A stretch of DNA of 64,000 nt from assembly GCA_023957315.1 (NCBI GenBank), contig JAMLHE010000002.1:1-64000 (forward strand). Reading direction: 5' to 3'. Shown piece after piece: positions 18,138 to 26,742 of the stretch. The notes under the pieces were generated by a model, which searched no databases, was not told the DNA's origin, and was given only the letters and a program-made list of their open reading frames with translations. The translations under genes were made by a program, and so were the position numbers. The stretch comes from Candidatus Kapaibacterium sp. (GTDB lineage Bacteria; Bacteroidota; Ignavibacteria; Kapaibacteriales; UBA2268). Within the stretch, counting starts at the first letter, position 1, and the number at the start of each line of letters is the position of its first letter.

Positions 18138-19176
18138 CAGGCGATTCGAGCAAAGTTAAATCCCCTTCGACTGCATTCATCTTAGCTTTGCACATCTGTG
18201 GAATAGTCAACTGATTATCGGTATGCCCGAACATGAATCCATAAAAGACCGGAATCTTTAGTTCGGCGAAATAGCTGTCCAACACTTCGCCCAATGATAA
18301 ATCCCAAGTATTTTGAGTAGAACCGGAACCGCAATCATCGCAACGTCCGAAAATCAAACCCGCTATTTTGGCAAATACTCCCGCAAGCCTCAATTGATTC
18401 AACATTCGGTCAATTCGGTATGGTGGTTCGCCAACGTCTTCAATTAGCAAAATTTTCCCGTCAAAATCAGGCTCGAATCTCGTTCCCATCAGCGAAGTCA
18501 ATAATGACAAATTTGCGACGAGCGTTATTCCTTCTGCTTCGCCCGGCACAATAGTACGAATAGGGAAGGGGTTCCGAGGCGATGAACCGGAATGAGGGTT
18601 GCTCAAAACAAGCGGGAAATTAACATCACCAAAGACGATGTTTCGGAAATTTGTAGCCGTGTAATTATTAAATGAAGACATGAGAACCGGACCATGGAAT
18701 GTTCTGAGTCCGGCATTTTTGTTTATAGCAAGATGCAGTGCAGTGATATCACTATATCCGACGAAGATTTTCGGATTTTGGCGAATCAAATCATAGTCAA
18801 GCCCGTCAACCAGACGCCCTGAGCCGTAGCCACCTCTGGTGCAAATCACACCTTTGATAGAGCTATCGGCAAAAACTTCATGCATATCATCAATACGTTG
18901 GCGGACTGAGCGAGTTTTATAACCGCTGCCGGAGACAGTGTTCTTCGCATATTTGAAATTCAATCCCAAATATTTCAAAATTTCTTCAACTTTTGCCAAA
19001 TCATCAGGCGAACTTACCGAAGTTCCGGGTGAAACAATGCCAATCGTGTCGCCTGGCACTAATTTTGCAGGCTTAACAGTGGATTTTTGAGAAACATTGG
19101 CTTTTGCAATGCTTTTTGAGAGCATCAGCGAGCCGATTGCAAGCGATGCGATGCTTAAAAATTCTTTTCTATTCAT
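18130..19176 (-). CDS. LD-carboxypeptidase (peptidase S66 family)
   Basis: S66 serine peptidases such as LdcA cut the L-Lys/mDAP-D-Ala bond of murein tetrapeptides, and relatives (MccF) cleave microcin C. The nucleophile is S142 in VGYSDITALH. The Glu of the triad is expected in LLIEDVGEPPYRIDRML (near 245) and the His in FGHTDNQLTIP (near 326). Residues 1-28 (MNRKEFLSIASLAIGSLMLSK...) form an export signal, so the enzyme is probably periplasmic, unlike cytoplasmic LdcA of E. coli. It overlaps the converging TPR gene by 8 bp. Confidence 0.9.
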   Translation of the reverse strand: MNRKEFLSIASLAIGSLMLSKSIAKANVSQKSTVKPAKLVPGDTIGIVSPGTSVSSPDDLAKVEEILKYLGLNFKYAKNTVSGSGYKTRSVRQRIDDMHEVFADSSIKGVICTRGGYGSGRLVDGLDYDLIRQNPKIFVGYSDITALHLAINKNAGLRTFHGPVLMSSFNNYTATNFRNIVFGDVNFPLVLSNPHSGSSPRNPFPIRTIVPGEAEGITLVANLSLLTSLMGTRFEPDFDGKILLIEDVGEPPYRIDRMLNQLRLAGVFAKIAGLIFGRCDDCGSGSTQNTWDLSLGEVLDSYFAELKIPVFYGFMFGHTDNQLTIPQMCKAKMNAVEGDLTLLESPVI

Positions 19177-19285
19177 AAGAAAAATTGGATTTTAAGAGTT
19201 TATTGATTAAATTGATTATAAATATAGTGATTTTTCGAATAATTCGTTTTATTTTGTAGTATTATTATTTGCAAATTGGCAATTT

Positions 19286-21142
19286 ATGGAACTTTTGTTA
19301 CAGTATGATGTAGAATTTGACGAGGATACCCCCTTCGGAAAGGACGTGGAAGCCGACCACGCCTATTTGATGGATGCTATCGACAAAGTCGGTGGCAATC
19401 TTGACAAAGAGCTAATCAGTAAAGCATTTTATTTTTGTGTAGAAATGCACAAGGGTAAATATCGCAAATCGGGCTATCCCTATTATACTCATCCGCTCAA
19501 CGTCACTTTGTTGTTGATGAATGAGTTGCAGTTGCATGATTCCAATTCATTGGCGGCATGTTTGCTTCATGATACTATCGAAGATGTCGAAATCGTAAGC
19601 ACGGAGATGATTACAAGCGAATTCGACGAAGATATCTCAGAGATGGTGGACGGCGTAACCAAAATATCACATTCAGAAATTATCAAACCCGAAATATACA
19701 CTGAAGACAACTTACCTCATAACTTCAGTGAAGATAATATGGCTGGTCCTATTAAACCGCGAGTGAGCAAGGCTGAAACTTATCGAAAATTGTTTATGGC
19801 ACTCGTTAGAGATGCTCGTGTAATAATGATTAAACTTGCCGATAGATTGCACAATATGCGTACTTTGCACTATCTTTCGCCCAAAAAACAAGTAGAAATC
19901 GCCCAAGAAACATTAAACTTTTATATTCCGATAGCTCATAGATTGGGTTTGCTCAAAGTAAAAATGGAATTGGAAAATCGTTCATTTTACTACTCAAATC
20001 GCGAAAATTACGAAGCTATCAGGACTGCATTGAACGAAAAGCGCCGCGAATTCATTGATTACATCAGAGTTTTCTCGGATTTAATCCAAAATTCGCTGAA
20101 CGCACAAAACCTCAAGCATATTTTATCTATCGTTCACAAACACGAATACGAAATCCACAAGATGACCCAAAACGGGAAATCAATCAGCGATATAGATAAT
20201 TTTTATTCTGTGGTGATTATACTCCAATCCAACGATGTACACGAATGTTATCGTGCTTTGGGAGTATTGGCTAATGCTTTCAATACTATTAGCTTTGTTG
20301 ACTACATCGCAAAGCCCAAGCTCGATTGGTACAAATCACTCAACACAGAGCTTATCGGTCCCGACGGAAAGCGAATCGAAATACTGATACGCACCAAGGA
20401 GATGGATACAATAGCCGAAGAAGGCTTTGCAGCAAACTTTTCGCTCAAAACCGGCAGGGTGCGAGCACTTCAATTCACCGATTCGGATATTGACGAATGG
20501 GGCGAATGGATGAAGGATATGATTGAAGAATTCGGCGATAATGCATCGCAGATTATTTGGGATTCGCTGAAAGTAAATCTTTTCGATTCAGAGCTCACAG
20601 TATATTCGAAAGAAGGGCGACAAATTTCTCTGCCTAAGGGTTCAACTTTGGTTGATTATGCGTTTGTACTATCGGATGAATATGGTTTGCATTGCGTAAC
20701 AGGCAAAGTAAATGGTTCATTTCATGATTTGAACTACAAACTGAATTCCGGCGACCAAGTCGAAATTATCAAATCGGACAATGCAGTTCCGAAATTTGAA
20801 TGGCAAAAAAGTGTAGTCTCGCATAGAGCAGTAGCAATGCTTCACAAATATTTCAAACTCAATCCGCCAAAAACTTTGCTTAAGAAGAAGGCTGATGGCA
20901 ATTATGATACAAAACTTATCATTCGTGGCGAAGACCGCGAATTGATGCTACTCGATATAACGGAAGCCATAGGCAAATCGAATATCAAGCGAATCAATCT
21001 CGATACGGCAGATTCGATGTTCGATGGCGCACTTTCAGTCATGGTCGAAAACGTCGAAGAGCTGAATAATATCATGGTACGATTGCTTACAGTCAAGGGT
21101 GTGAGCGATGTCAGCAGAGTTTATGAAGAAGAGGAAAAATAA
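19286..21142 (+). CDS. RelA/SpoT homologue with intact hydrolase and degenerate synthetase
   Basis: This 618-residue protein belongs to the long Rel family. The HD hydrolase domain keeps H69 (YYTHP), H95-D96 (LLHDTIEDV) and DRLHNMRTL at 186-194. The synthetase domain is altered at conserved positions: the catalytic Asp of F-D-x-x-A-x-R aligns with N305 (IDNFYSVV), and the G-Y-Q-S-L-H-T loop reads W-Y-K-S-L-N-T at 348-354. E365 in IEILIRT remains. TGS (437-500) and a C-terminal ACT domain (about 540-615) follow, but the usual central helical region is short. A mainly (p)ppGpp-hydrolysing, SpoT-like role is inferred. A 30-residue insertion follows VTKISHSE. Confidence 0.88.
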   Translation: MELLLQYDVEFDEDTPFGKDVEADHAYLMDAIDKVGGNLDKELISKAFYFCVEMHKGKYRKSGYPYYTHPLNVTLLLMNELQLHDSNSLAACLLHDTIEDVEIVSTEMITSEFDEDISEMVDGVTKISHSEIIKPEIYTEDNLPHNFSEDNMAGPIKPRVSKAETYRKLFMALVRDARVIMIKLADRLHNMRTLHYLSPKKQVEIAQETLNFYIPIAHRLGLLKVKMELENRSFYYSNRENYEAIRTALNEKRREFIDYIRVFSDLIQNSLNAQNLKHILSIVHKHEYEIHKMTQNGKSISDIDNFYSVVIILQSNDVHECYRALGVLANAFNTISFVDYIAKPKLDWYKSLNTELIGPDGKRIEILIRTKEMDTIAEEGFAANFSLKTGRVRALQFTDSDIDEWGEWMKDMIEEFGDNASQIIWDSLKVNLFDSELTVYSKEGRQISLPKGSTLVDYAFVLSDEYGLHCVTGKVNGSFHDLNYKLNSGDQVEIIKSDNAVPKFEWQKSVVSHRAVAMLHKYFKLNPPKTLLKKKADGNYDTKLIIRGEDRELMLLDITEAIGKSNIKRINLDTADSMFDGALSVMVENVEELNNIMVRLLTVKGVSDVSRVYEEEEK

Positions 21143-21320
21143 TTTTCACTTTTTATGTTTTTTTTTGCAACCAATTTTGACTTCGTGTGTATATCAATTT
21201 GTAATGTAAATTGAACGATAAAAATGCGATATTAAAAAAAAATAAGCATTAAACCAATTGAAAGATTTTGAATCTAATAGATAGAACAAACAATTTTATT
21301 TTTTTTTTAGGAGATTAATT

Positions 21321-22067
21321 ATGTTGAGAAATTTGCTTATCGCAACCACAGTCGCTTTGGCACTAATTATAAGTTCATGCAGCGAATCACCAAATGCTAC
21401 AGAGAACAAAACCAATTACGACTACCAATCATTTGCTATCGCTGATATCAACCCTACAGGGTTTGAATTACAAGAAGCAACGCTCGAATCCGATTTCGCA
21501 CTCACTCCGGTTATTGAAGGTGATTTTGCCAATTATGACAGATTAACACCTAACAAAAGACCACCACATGTTAACAAAATGATGGCAATCGGTATGATTT
21601 TACGTCAGCTTAACCTTACTGACGACCAAATCGAAAAGGTTAAAGAGTTGATTATGAATCACAGACGTTGTGAAGCTGAATGGCTCAAATTGCTCCAACA
21701 ATCAAGACGCGAAATCATGATGAAAGGACATGAAGCACGCCAAGCAATTATCAGTCAATTAAAAGCAGGGGAAATCACCAGAGAAGAAGCTGCAAAGATG
21801 ATTTATCAACTTAACATGAGAATTCGTGAAGCATTAATTAACAATCCGGTCAACGAAGAAGTTAGGGCTGCTCTTAAGGCTTGTTGGGAGACTTTCATCA
21901 AAGGTATCAAAGAAATCTTAGACGAAGAACAATTAGCACTTTTTGAGAAATGGCTCGAAAGAATTGCTAACGGTGGTGGCAAGCTTGACGACCGCAAAGA
22001 TGACCGCAAAGATGATCGCAAAGACGACCGCAAAAATGATGGCGGCACAGGTAATACACGAGAATAA
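21321..22067 (+). CDS. Spy/CpxP-like lipoprotein with DDRK repeats
   Basis: This is a predicted lipoprotein of 248 residues. The signal peptide ends in IISSC with the lipidated cysteine at position 20. Residues 85-215 are helical and contain LTDDQIEKVKELI, several arginine-rich helices and LDEEQLALFEKWLERI. This is the LTxxQ-type pattern of Spy/CpxP periplasmic chaperones. The C-terminus carries four copies of DDRK, encoded by a 12-bp tandem repeat at about 21985-22034, then a Gly-rich end. A good AGGAG site is present at 21310. A terminator follows at 22087. Confidence 0.7.
   Translation: MLRNLLIATTVALALIISSCSESPNATENKTNYDYQSFAIADINPTGFELQEATLESDFALTPVIEGDFANYDRLTPNKRPPHVNKMMAIGMILRQLNLTDDQIEKVKELIMNHRRCEAEWLKLLQQSRREIMMKGHEARQAIISQLKAGEITREEAAKMIYQLNMRIREALINNPVNEEVRAALKACWETFIKGIKEILDEEQLALFEKWLERIANGGGKLDDRKDDRKDDRKDDRKNDGGTGNTRE
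21985..22034 (+). repeat. 12-bp tandem repeat inside the Spy-like lipoprotein gene
   Basis: About four copies of GAYGAYCGCAAA encode DDRK. The copies differ only at third codon positions, so the repeat could gain or lose units by slippage without breaking the frame. Confidence 0.85.
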
Positions 22068-22086
22068 TCGCTAAGAATATTTGAAG

Positions 22087-22128
22087 AAAAAAGAGATTGC
22101 TCACTAAAGAGTAATCTCTTTTTTTTTA
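22087..22128 (+). terminator. Rho-independent terminator after the lipoprotein gene
   Basis: A stem of about 13 bp (AGAGATTGCTC with GAGTAATCTCT, one G-T pair) has a 6-nt loop and is followed by a run of T to 22128. Confidence 0.9.
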
Positions 22129-22204
22129 GTTATTGTAATCATTTTCAATTTTTCACGTCGAATAATTTTGTAGTTAATGAATGTGAATTAATCATTTGGA
22201 GTGA

Positions 22205-22783
22205 ATGATGAAAAGGATAGCATTTAGCATTTTGTTCAGTCTATTTGTAGTATCCTCGGCTTTCGCACAACTTAGCGTTGGTCCGAAAATTGGATACACA
22301 GCTTCTAAACTATCGTTTGACGAGAATGATATTTCGAGTTCGTTTAACAGTTCTTTTCAATACGGTGTCTTTGCACGAATTGGAGAAGATTGGTTTATAC
22401 AACCTGAAATAATGATGACACAAAAGGGTGGTGTATTGACCTATAATTCAGCAGAATACGGTAGTACACACCAAACAATAGATTTTGCTGCACTGTTCGG
22501 AATTCATCTTTTCGACTTCAAATTAGCTAAACTCAATGTTCAAGCCGGACCTGTGGCATCAATCATTACCGAAAAAGGGGTGCTTGAAATAGAAGGTGTG
22601 GTCGAGGAATCTGAATTCAGCGATGCAATGTGGTCTATGCAGTTTGGTCTTGGGCTTGATATATTGATGTTCACTTTAGATGTCCGTTATGAGTTAGGTA
22701 TGAGCAGTGTGTATAGCGGCGATTTTAACGCCAAGAACTCACTGATTCAAGTTACTCTCGGATGGAAAATGTTATCTTTTTAA
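22205..22783 (+). CDS. Outer-membrane beta-barrel protein (PorT/OmpW-like)
   Basis: The protein has 192 residues with a signal peptide ending SSAFA-Q. The remainder alternates hydrophobic and polar residues as in an 8-strand barrel (LSVGPKIGYTASKL, FIQPEIMMTQKGG, LNVQAGPVASII, FTLDVRYELGMSS). The C-terminal strand ends in Phe, as outer-membrane barrels do. Family resemblance is to the porin/PorT superfamily common in Bacteroidota. The start is one of two consecutive ATGs behind GGAG. It stands alone between two terminators, so it is probably a single-gene transcript. Confidence 0.8.
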   Translation: MMKRIAFSILFSLFVVSSAFAQLSVGPKIGYTASKLSFDENDISSSFNSSFQYGVFARIGEDWFIQPEIMMTQKGGVLTYNSAEYGSTHQTIDFAALFGIHLFDFKLAKLNVQAGPVASIITEKGVLEIEGVVEESEFSDAMWSMQFGLGLDILMFTLDVRYELGMSSVYSGDFNAKNSLIQVTLGWKMLSF

Positions 22784-22808
22784 GATAAAGTTTGATATTT
22801 TGAATTTG

Positions 22809-22838
22809 ACAGAGACTTTTGACCTTAAAAGTCTCTGT
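22809..22838 (+). terminator. Hairpin terminator after the beta-barrel gene
   Basis: A perfect 12-bp inverted repeat, ACAGAGACTTTT/AAAAGTCTCTGT, encloses a 6-nt loop. The following T run is weak (TTTA). Confidence 0.75.
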
Positions 22839-23007
22839 TTATATGTTGATTGATGATTGAATGGTTTGTTCAACTTTATAATAATCATTATTATACTTTA
22901 TGATTTGTAAAAAATTTGTTATTTTTACAGTCTAAATAATTACATAATAAATAAATGATAAACCAACAAATTATCAACAAGTTTAAAAACAATATCGGAG
23001 AAATTTC

Positions 23008-24507
23008 GTGAAAAAAATAGCCCTTTCAATTTTGATGCTCATAGTAGGCACAATCGCTTTCCAGGGTTTTCAATGCGCTTCGAGAAATATGACTACTGCA
23101 AAGGTCGCTTATAACAACAGAGACTATGACAAATCTATAGAATATCTGAAAATGGAATTGGCAGCTAACCCCAATAACGGCGAAGCATATGTATATCTGA
23201 CAGAAATCTATATGACAAAGAATGAATTCGCTTTAGCTTCGGAATCCGCTAATAAAGCTTTGAAAAGCAATATAGACGAAACCCAACGGAACACTATGAG
23301 AATTCGGATTAACCAAATTTGGGTCGAAGCGTATAATCAAGGCGTCGAAAGTTATTCAAAATACTTAGAAACCAAAGAGAAAGCCCACATTGACAAAGCA
23401 ATGGCAAATTTTGACCTTGGGATTTCAATCAGACCCGAAATTACAGATTTCTACAATTTCAAAGGTTCTGCATACGAAGTGATTGGCGACACTTTGAAAG
23501 CTTTGCAACAATATGAATTATTTGTCGAAAAATCCATGAAAGACATATCATTTGCTAAAGAGAACGGATTTTATTACGACATGACTCGCAGAGCTGTGAA
23601 TGACAAATTGGGCAAACCCAAAAACAGCCAAGTGAAATCAACTCCTAAAGGCGATACGACAATCACTGACCATTTTGTAATCAATGACAAAGATTTGTTC
23701 ATGTTTTATGACCAAGACAAAGCTAACTACATGCTGAAAGGATGGCGATATGACCCGCCGATGGAAAGACTTGAAGTCGAACGTTCGCAAAGATTCAATA
23801 TGAATACAACCCCAATCAGAGCATTGGCGCAACTTCATTACGTACGTAAGGAATTTGATGCATCGCTAAAATATATCCAATTATTTGCCCAAATTGAACC
23901 TACAAACCCCGAAGCAAACACTTCGTTGGTCGCATTATATCAGGAATTGGGCAAAACAGACGATGCACTCAAGTCAGTTGATGAACTTACTAAAACTGAC
24001 CCTAAGAACAAATACGCTTGGGCACAATATGGCGACTTGCTCCAAAATATGAGCCGCTATCAAGAGTCTATTCAAAAGTATGAAAAAGCTTTGGAAATTG
24101 ACCCAAATTACGAATTTGTACTTCGCAATATAGCTTCGGCTTATAAAAATTTAGCGGGTGATGTTCAGCGAAAACAACAAGATAAAATCGAAGCTGACCC
24201 TAAATATATGCCCGATTACGAAGAGTATTTCCCTCATTTGAGAAAATCTGCCGAATACTTTTCAAGAGCGATGAATACATCCGAATTTGCGAATGATTTC
24301 CAAGTGATGGGCGAATTGGCAAATATTTATACTGTTCTCGACCAAGCAAATGAATTGAAGCAAATTCTGAACAAACTCGAAGCTATTGAAAGCACAGTGC
24401 CAAAAAACAAAAGAGACCAATACTATCTCATACTAATGAAAATTTATGGTGATTTGAAAGAATCACAAAAATTGCAAGAAGTAAGAGCAAAATACGACAA
24501 TTTATAA
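23008..24507 (+). CDS. TPR-repeat envelope protein
   Basis: This 499-residue protein starts at GTG 23008, placed by GGAG 8 bp upstream. Residues 1-22 form a signal peptide. C23 in FQGFQC could be lipidated, although FQC is a poor lipobox. TPR units cover residues 27-105 and 270-380 (PNNGEAYVYLTEIYMTKNEF, KYAWAQYGDLLQNMSRYQES). The middle part has no recognisable domain. DUF3467 follows after 19 bp and the two are probably cotranscribed. It is likely a periplasmic or outer-membrane scaffold, but no partner can be named. Confidence 0.8.
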   Translation: MKKIALSILMLIVGTIAFQGFQCASRNMTTAKVAYNNRDYDKSIEYLKMELAANPNNGEAYVYLTEIYMTKNEFALASESANKALKSNIDETQRNTMRIRINQIWVEAYNQGVESYSKYLETKEKAHIDKAMANFDLGISIRPEITDFYNFKGSAYEVIGDTLKALQQYELFVEKSMKDISFAKENGFYYDMTRRAVNDKLGKPKNSQVKSTPKGDTTITDHFVINDKDLFMFYDQDKANYMLKGWRYDPPMERLEVERSQRFNMNTTPIRALAQLHYVRKEFDASLKYIQLFAQIEPTNPEANTSLVALYQELGKTDDALKSVDELTKTDPKNKYAWAQYGDLLQNMSRYQESIQKYEKALEIDPNYEFVLRNIASAYKNLAGDVQRKQQDKIEADPKYMPDYEEYFPHLRKSAEYFSRAMNTSEFANDFQVMGELANIYTVLDQANELKQILNKLEAIESTVPKNKRDQYYLILMKIYGDLKESQKLQEVRAKYDNL

Positions 24508-24526
24508 TCTATATACGGGATTTGAT

Positions 24527-24853
24527 ATGAATGATAAAAATGCACCTAAACAACAACAAATAAATATCGAGTTGGGCGAAAAAGAAGCCGAAGGTATTTA
24601 TTCAAATTTGGCAATTATTTCACATTCGCCTGCCGAGTTTGTTGTGGACTTTACGAGAGTCTTACCGGGTGTACCCAAAGCAAAAGTACACGCCCGAATC
24701 ATTATGACGCCACAACATGCAAAATTGCTCATGAGAGCTTTGCATGACAATATAGCACGATACGAGAACACTCATGGCGAGATTAACATAGACAATCCCA
24801 ACAATTTGAACAATTTTCCGGGTTTTTTCGGAGGTAGCCCGAAGGTGAATTAA
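24527..24853 (+). CDS. DUF3467 family protein
   Basis: This is a 108-residue protein of a small conserved family of unknown function. The core YSNLAIISHSPAEFVVDFTR followed by ARIIMTPQHAKLLMRALHDNI is diagnostic. It has no signal peptide and no membrane segment. It is the second gene of a pair with the TPR protein and is followed by a terminator-like hairpin at 24894. Confidence 0.88.
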   Translation: MNDKNAPKQQQINIELGEKEAEGIYSNLAIISHSPAEFVVDFTRVLPGVPKAKVHARIIMTPQHAKLLMRALHDNIARYENTHGEINIDNPNNLNNFPGFFGGSPKVN

Positions 24854-24893
24854 CCCGAAGGCAATGATAGTGTTCAAGAAAAACAATATTCAC

Positions 24894-24952
24894 GTCATTC
24901 CAAATGCTTCGGTCAAAAATCGAAATGAAACGTTTGGGATGACATTTTTTTT
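24894..24952 (+). terminator. Terminator-like hairpin after DUF3467
   Basis: A 13-bp stem (24894-24906 with 24931-24943, two G-T pairs) has a long 24-nt loop and is followed by eight T residues. The long arms also resemble the GTCATTC-type palindromic repeats of this genome, so it may be a repeat used as a terminator. Confidence 0.6.
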
Positions 24953-25001
24953 GCATAAATTGCATATATAATTTGGCTTATTAACTAAAATCGGAAATAA
25001 A

Positions 25002-26729
25002 ATGTACAAAGGAAATTATGTTCTAATCCTGCATACTCATCTGCCCTGGGTTTTGCATCATGGCAAATCTCCGCACGGAGTGGATTGGTTAAACGAAGCT
25101 GTGGCAGAATGTTATATTCCACTGCTAAATGTTTTTAACGATTTAGTAGCCGAAGGTATTTCACCCAATGTTACACTCGATATTTCCCCTGTTCTTTGCG
25201 AACAACTCGAGCATCCTGATTTCAAGAAAATTTTCCTTGATTATTGCGACGAAAAAATTGCCGCTGCTCAAAGGGACAAAATCGAATTTTCCTCGCGTGG
25301 ATACGACCCGCACCATATTTGGTTGACACAGTTCTGGGAAGATTGGTTCAGAGAGCGGAGGGCTGATTTCACTGATAAATATGATATGTCTATTATCAAA
25401 GGTTTGAAGAAGCTGCAAGATGATGGTCATATCGAAGTAATGACATGCGGTGCAACTCACGGTTATTTCCCAATGCTCGGATTTGACCGAAGTGTGAATT
25501 TGCAAGTCAAAGCTGCCGTAGAGAATTACAAAAAGCACTTTGGCAGAGAGCCTCGCGGCACATGGTTGCCCGAGTGTGCATATCGCCCGGCTTATGAATG
25601 GCAATCTTATCTTCCTGTGGCTCCATTTAATGAAAAGAAATTACGTGCAGGTGTTGAACAAATCATTGCTTTGCACGGCATAAAATATTTTGTCACAGAT
25701 GAGAATTTATTGCTAAAATCTGTTCCCTTGGGCAAATTTACAGACAAGGAAAACGACGTTTTTGTGCCTGTCAATTCACCATCATTCCAGCATACTGCTT
25801 GGAATTTCGACAAATCATCGCTTAGATTGTACGAAGTTAGTTCGGGAGTTGAGACTAAATATGGCACTGCGGCGGCATTTGTGCGTCATCAAGATATTTC
25901 GATGCAAGTATGGAGTGGCGAAGTTGGCTATCCCGGGCAACCGGATTATTTAGATTTCCACAAAAAGCACGTTGATTCGGGTTTGAGATATTGGAGAGTG
26001 ACAGATACCAAAGCCGATATGATGTATAAAACACTCTATCATACCGATTGGACTTTCGATAAAATTGATTTGCAAACTAATCATTTCATTCATCATATCG
26101 AAAACGCACTGAATTATTACCACAACATCACCGGAATGTTTGGGACTTTGTGCACTCCGTTCGATACTGAGCTTTTTGGTCATTGGTGGTTCGAAGGACC
26201 GCTTTTCATCAAATCTTTGCTCAAAGGTATGCATAATTCTCCTCATACCAAAGCTGCAACAGCTTGGGAACAATACAACAAAATCAACCCAACTGAAGTA
26301 ATCAAATTACCGGAAGGTTCGTGGGGTGAAGGCAACAGCCACGAAGTTTGGTCAAACGACGACAATAATTGGACATGGGAAGCAATTTATAATAATGAAT
26401 TGAGATTAAGCAAAATATACGAAAGCAATTCGATTCCCGATTTGGGAGCTTTGCAAAGAAGGATATTGACTCAGGCGTTGAGAGAGCTTATGCTGCTCCA
26501 ATCTTCGGATTGGCAATTTTTGATTTATACACGTTCGGCTCAAGATTATGCCGAGCAAAGATTTGTATATCATCATTCCGATTTTAACAAATTATGCGAT
26601 TTATTTGAAACTTATGCCGGAAAATCTGAAATTGAATTGAACGATGAGCTATATTTGAGCGAAACAGAAGAACGCAATTCCATCTTTCCGGAACTAAATC
26701 CGGAATGGTGGGCGGAACCTTTTAGTTAA
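25002..26729 (+). CDS. GH57 1,4-alpha-glucan branching enzyme
   Basis: This is a cytoplasmic glycoside hydrolase family 57 enzyme of 575 residues. It forms alpha-1,6 branches in glycogen. The N-terminal HTHLPWV carries the first conserved histidine pair. The nucleophile Glu is in WLPECAYRP near 190. The acid Asp is in FDTELFGHWWFEGP near 388. The C-terminal DUF1957 helical region (LMLLQSSDWQFLIYT) marks the branching-enzyme subgroup rather than amylases. It lies just upstream of the surface-glycan operon, with 13 bp to the next ATG, so transcriptional coupling is possible. glgP at 3.4-5.9 kb acts on the same polymer. Confidence 0.9.
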   Translation: MYKGNYVLILHTHLPWVLHHGKSPHGVDWLNEAVAECYIPLLNVFNDLVAEGISPNVTLDISPVLCEQLEHPDFKKIFLDYCDEKIAAAQRDKIEFSSRGYDPHHIWLTQFWEDWFRERRADFTDKYDMSIIKGLKKLQDDGHIEVMTCGATHGYFPMLGFDRSVNLQVKAAVENYKKHFGREPRGTWLPECAYRPAYEWQSYLPVAPFNEKKLRAGVEQIIALHGIKYFVTDENLLLKSVPLGKFTDKENDVFVPVNSPSFQHTAWNFDKSSLRLYEVSSGVETKYGTAAAFVRHQDISMQVWSGEVGYPGQPDYLDFHKKHVDSGLRYWRVTDTKADMMYKTLYHTDWTFDKIDLQTNHFIHHIENALNYYHNITGMFGTLCTPFDTELFGHWWFEGPLFIKSLLKGMHNSPHTKAATAWEQYNKINPTEVIKLPEGSWGEGNSHEVWSNDDNNWTWEAIYNNELRLSKIYESNSIPDLGALQRRILTQALRELMLLQSSDWQFLIYTRSAQDYAEQRFVYHHSDFNKLCDLFETYAGKSEIELNDELYLSETEERNSIFPELNPEWWAEPFS

Positions 26730-26742
26730 CATTTGTTTGCCA

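Noticed and set aside
21985-22034. Short tandem repeat considered as a CRISPR
   Set aside because: The units are contiguous 12-mers in frame within a gene, with no spacers and no cas genes nearby.
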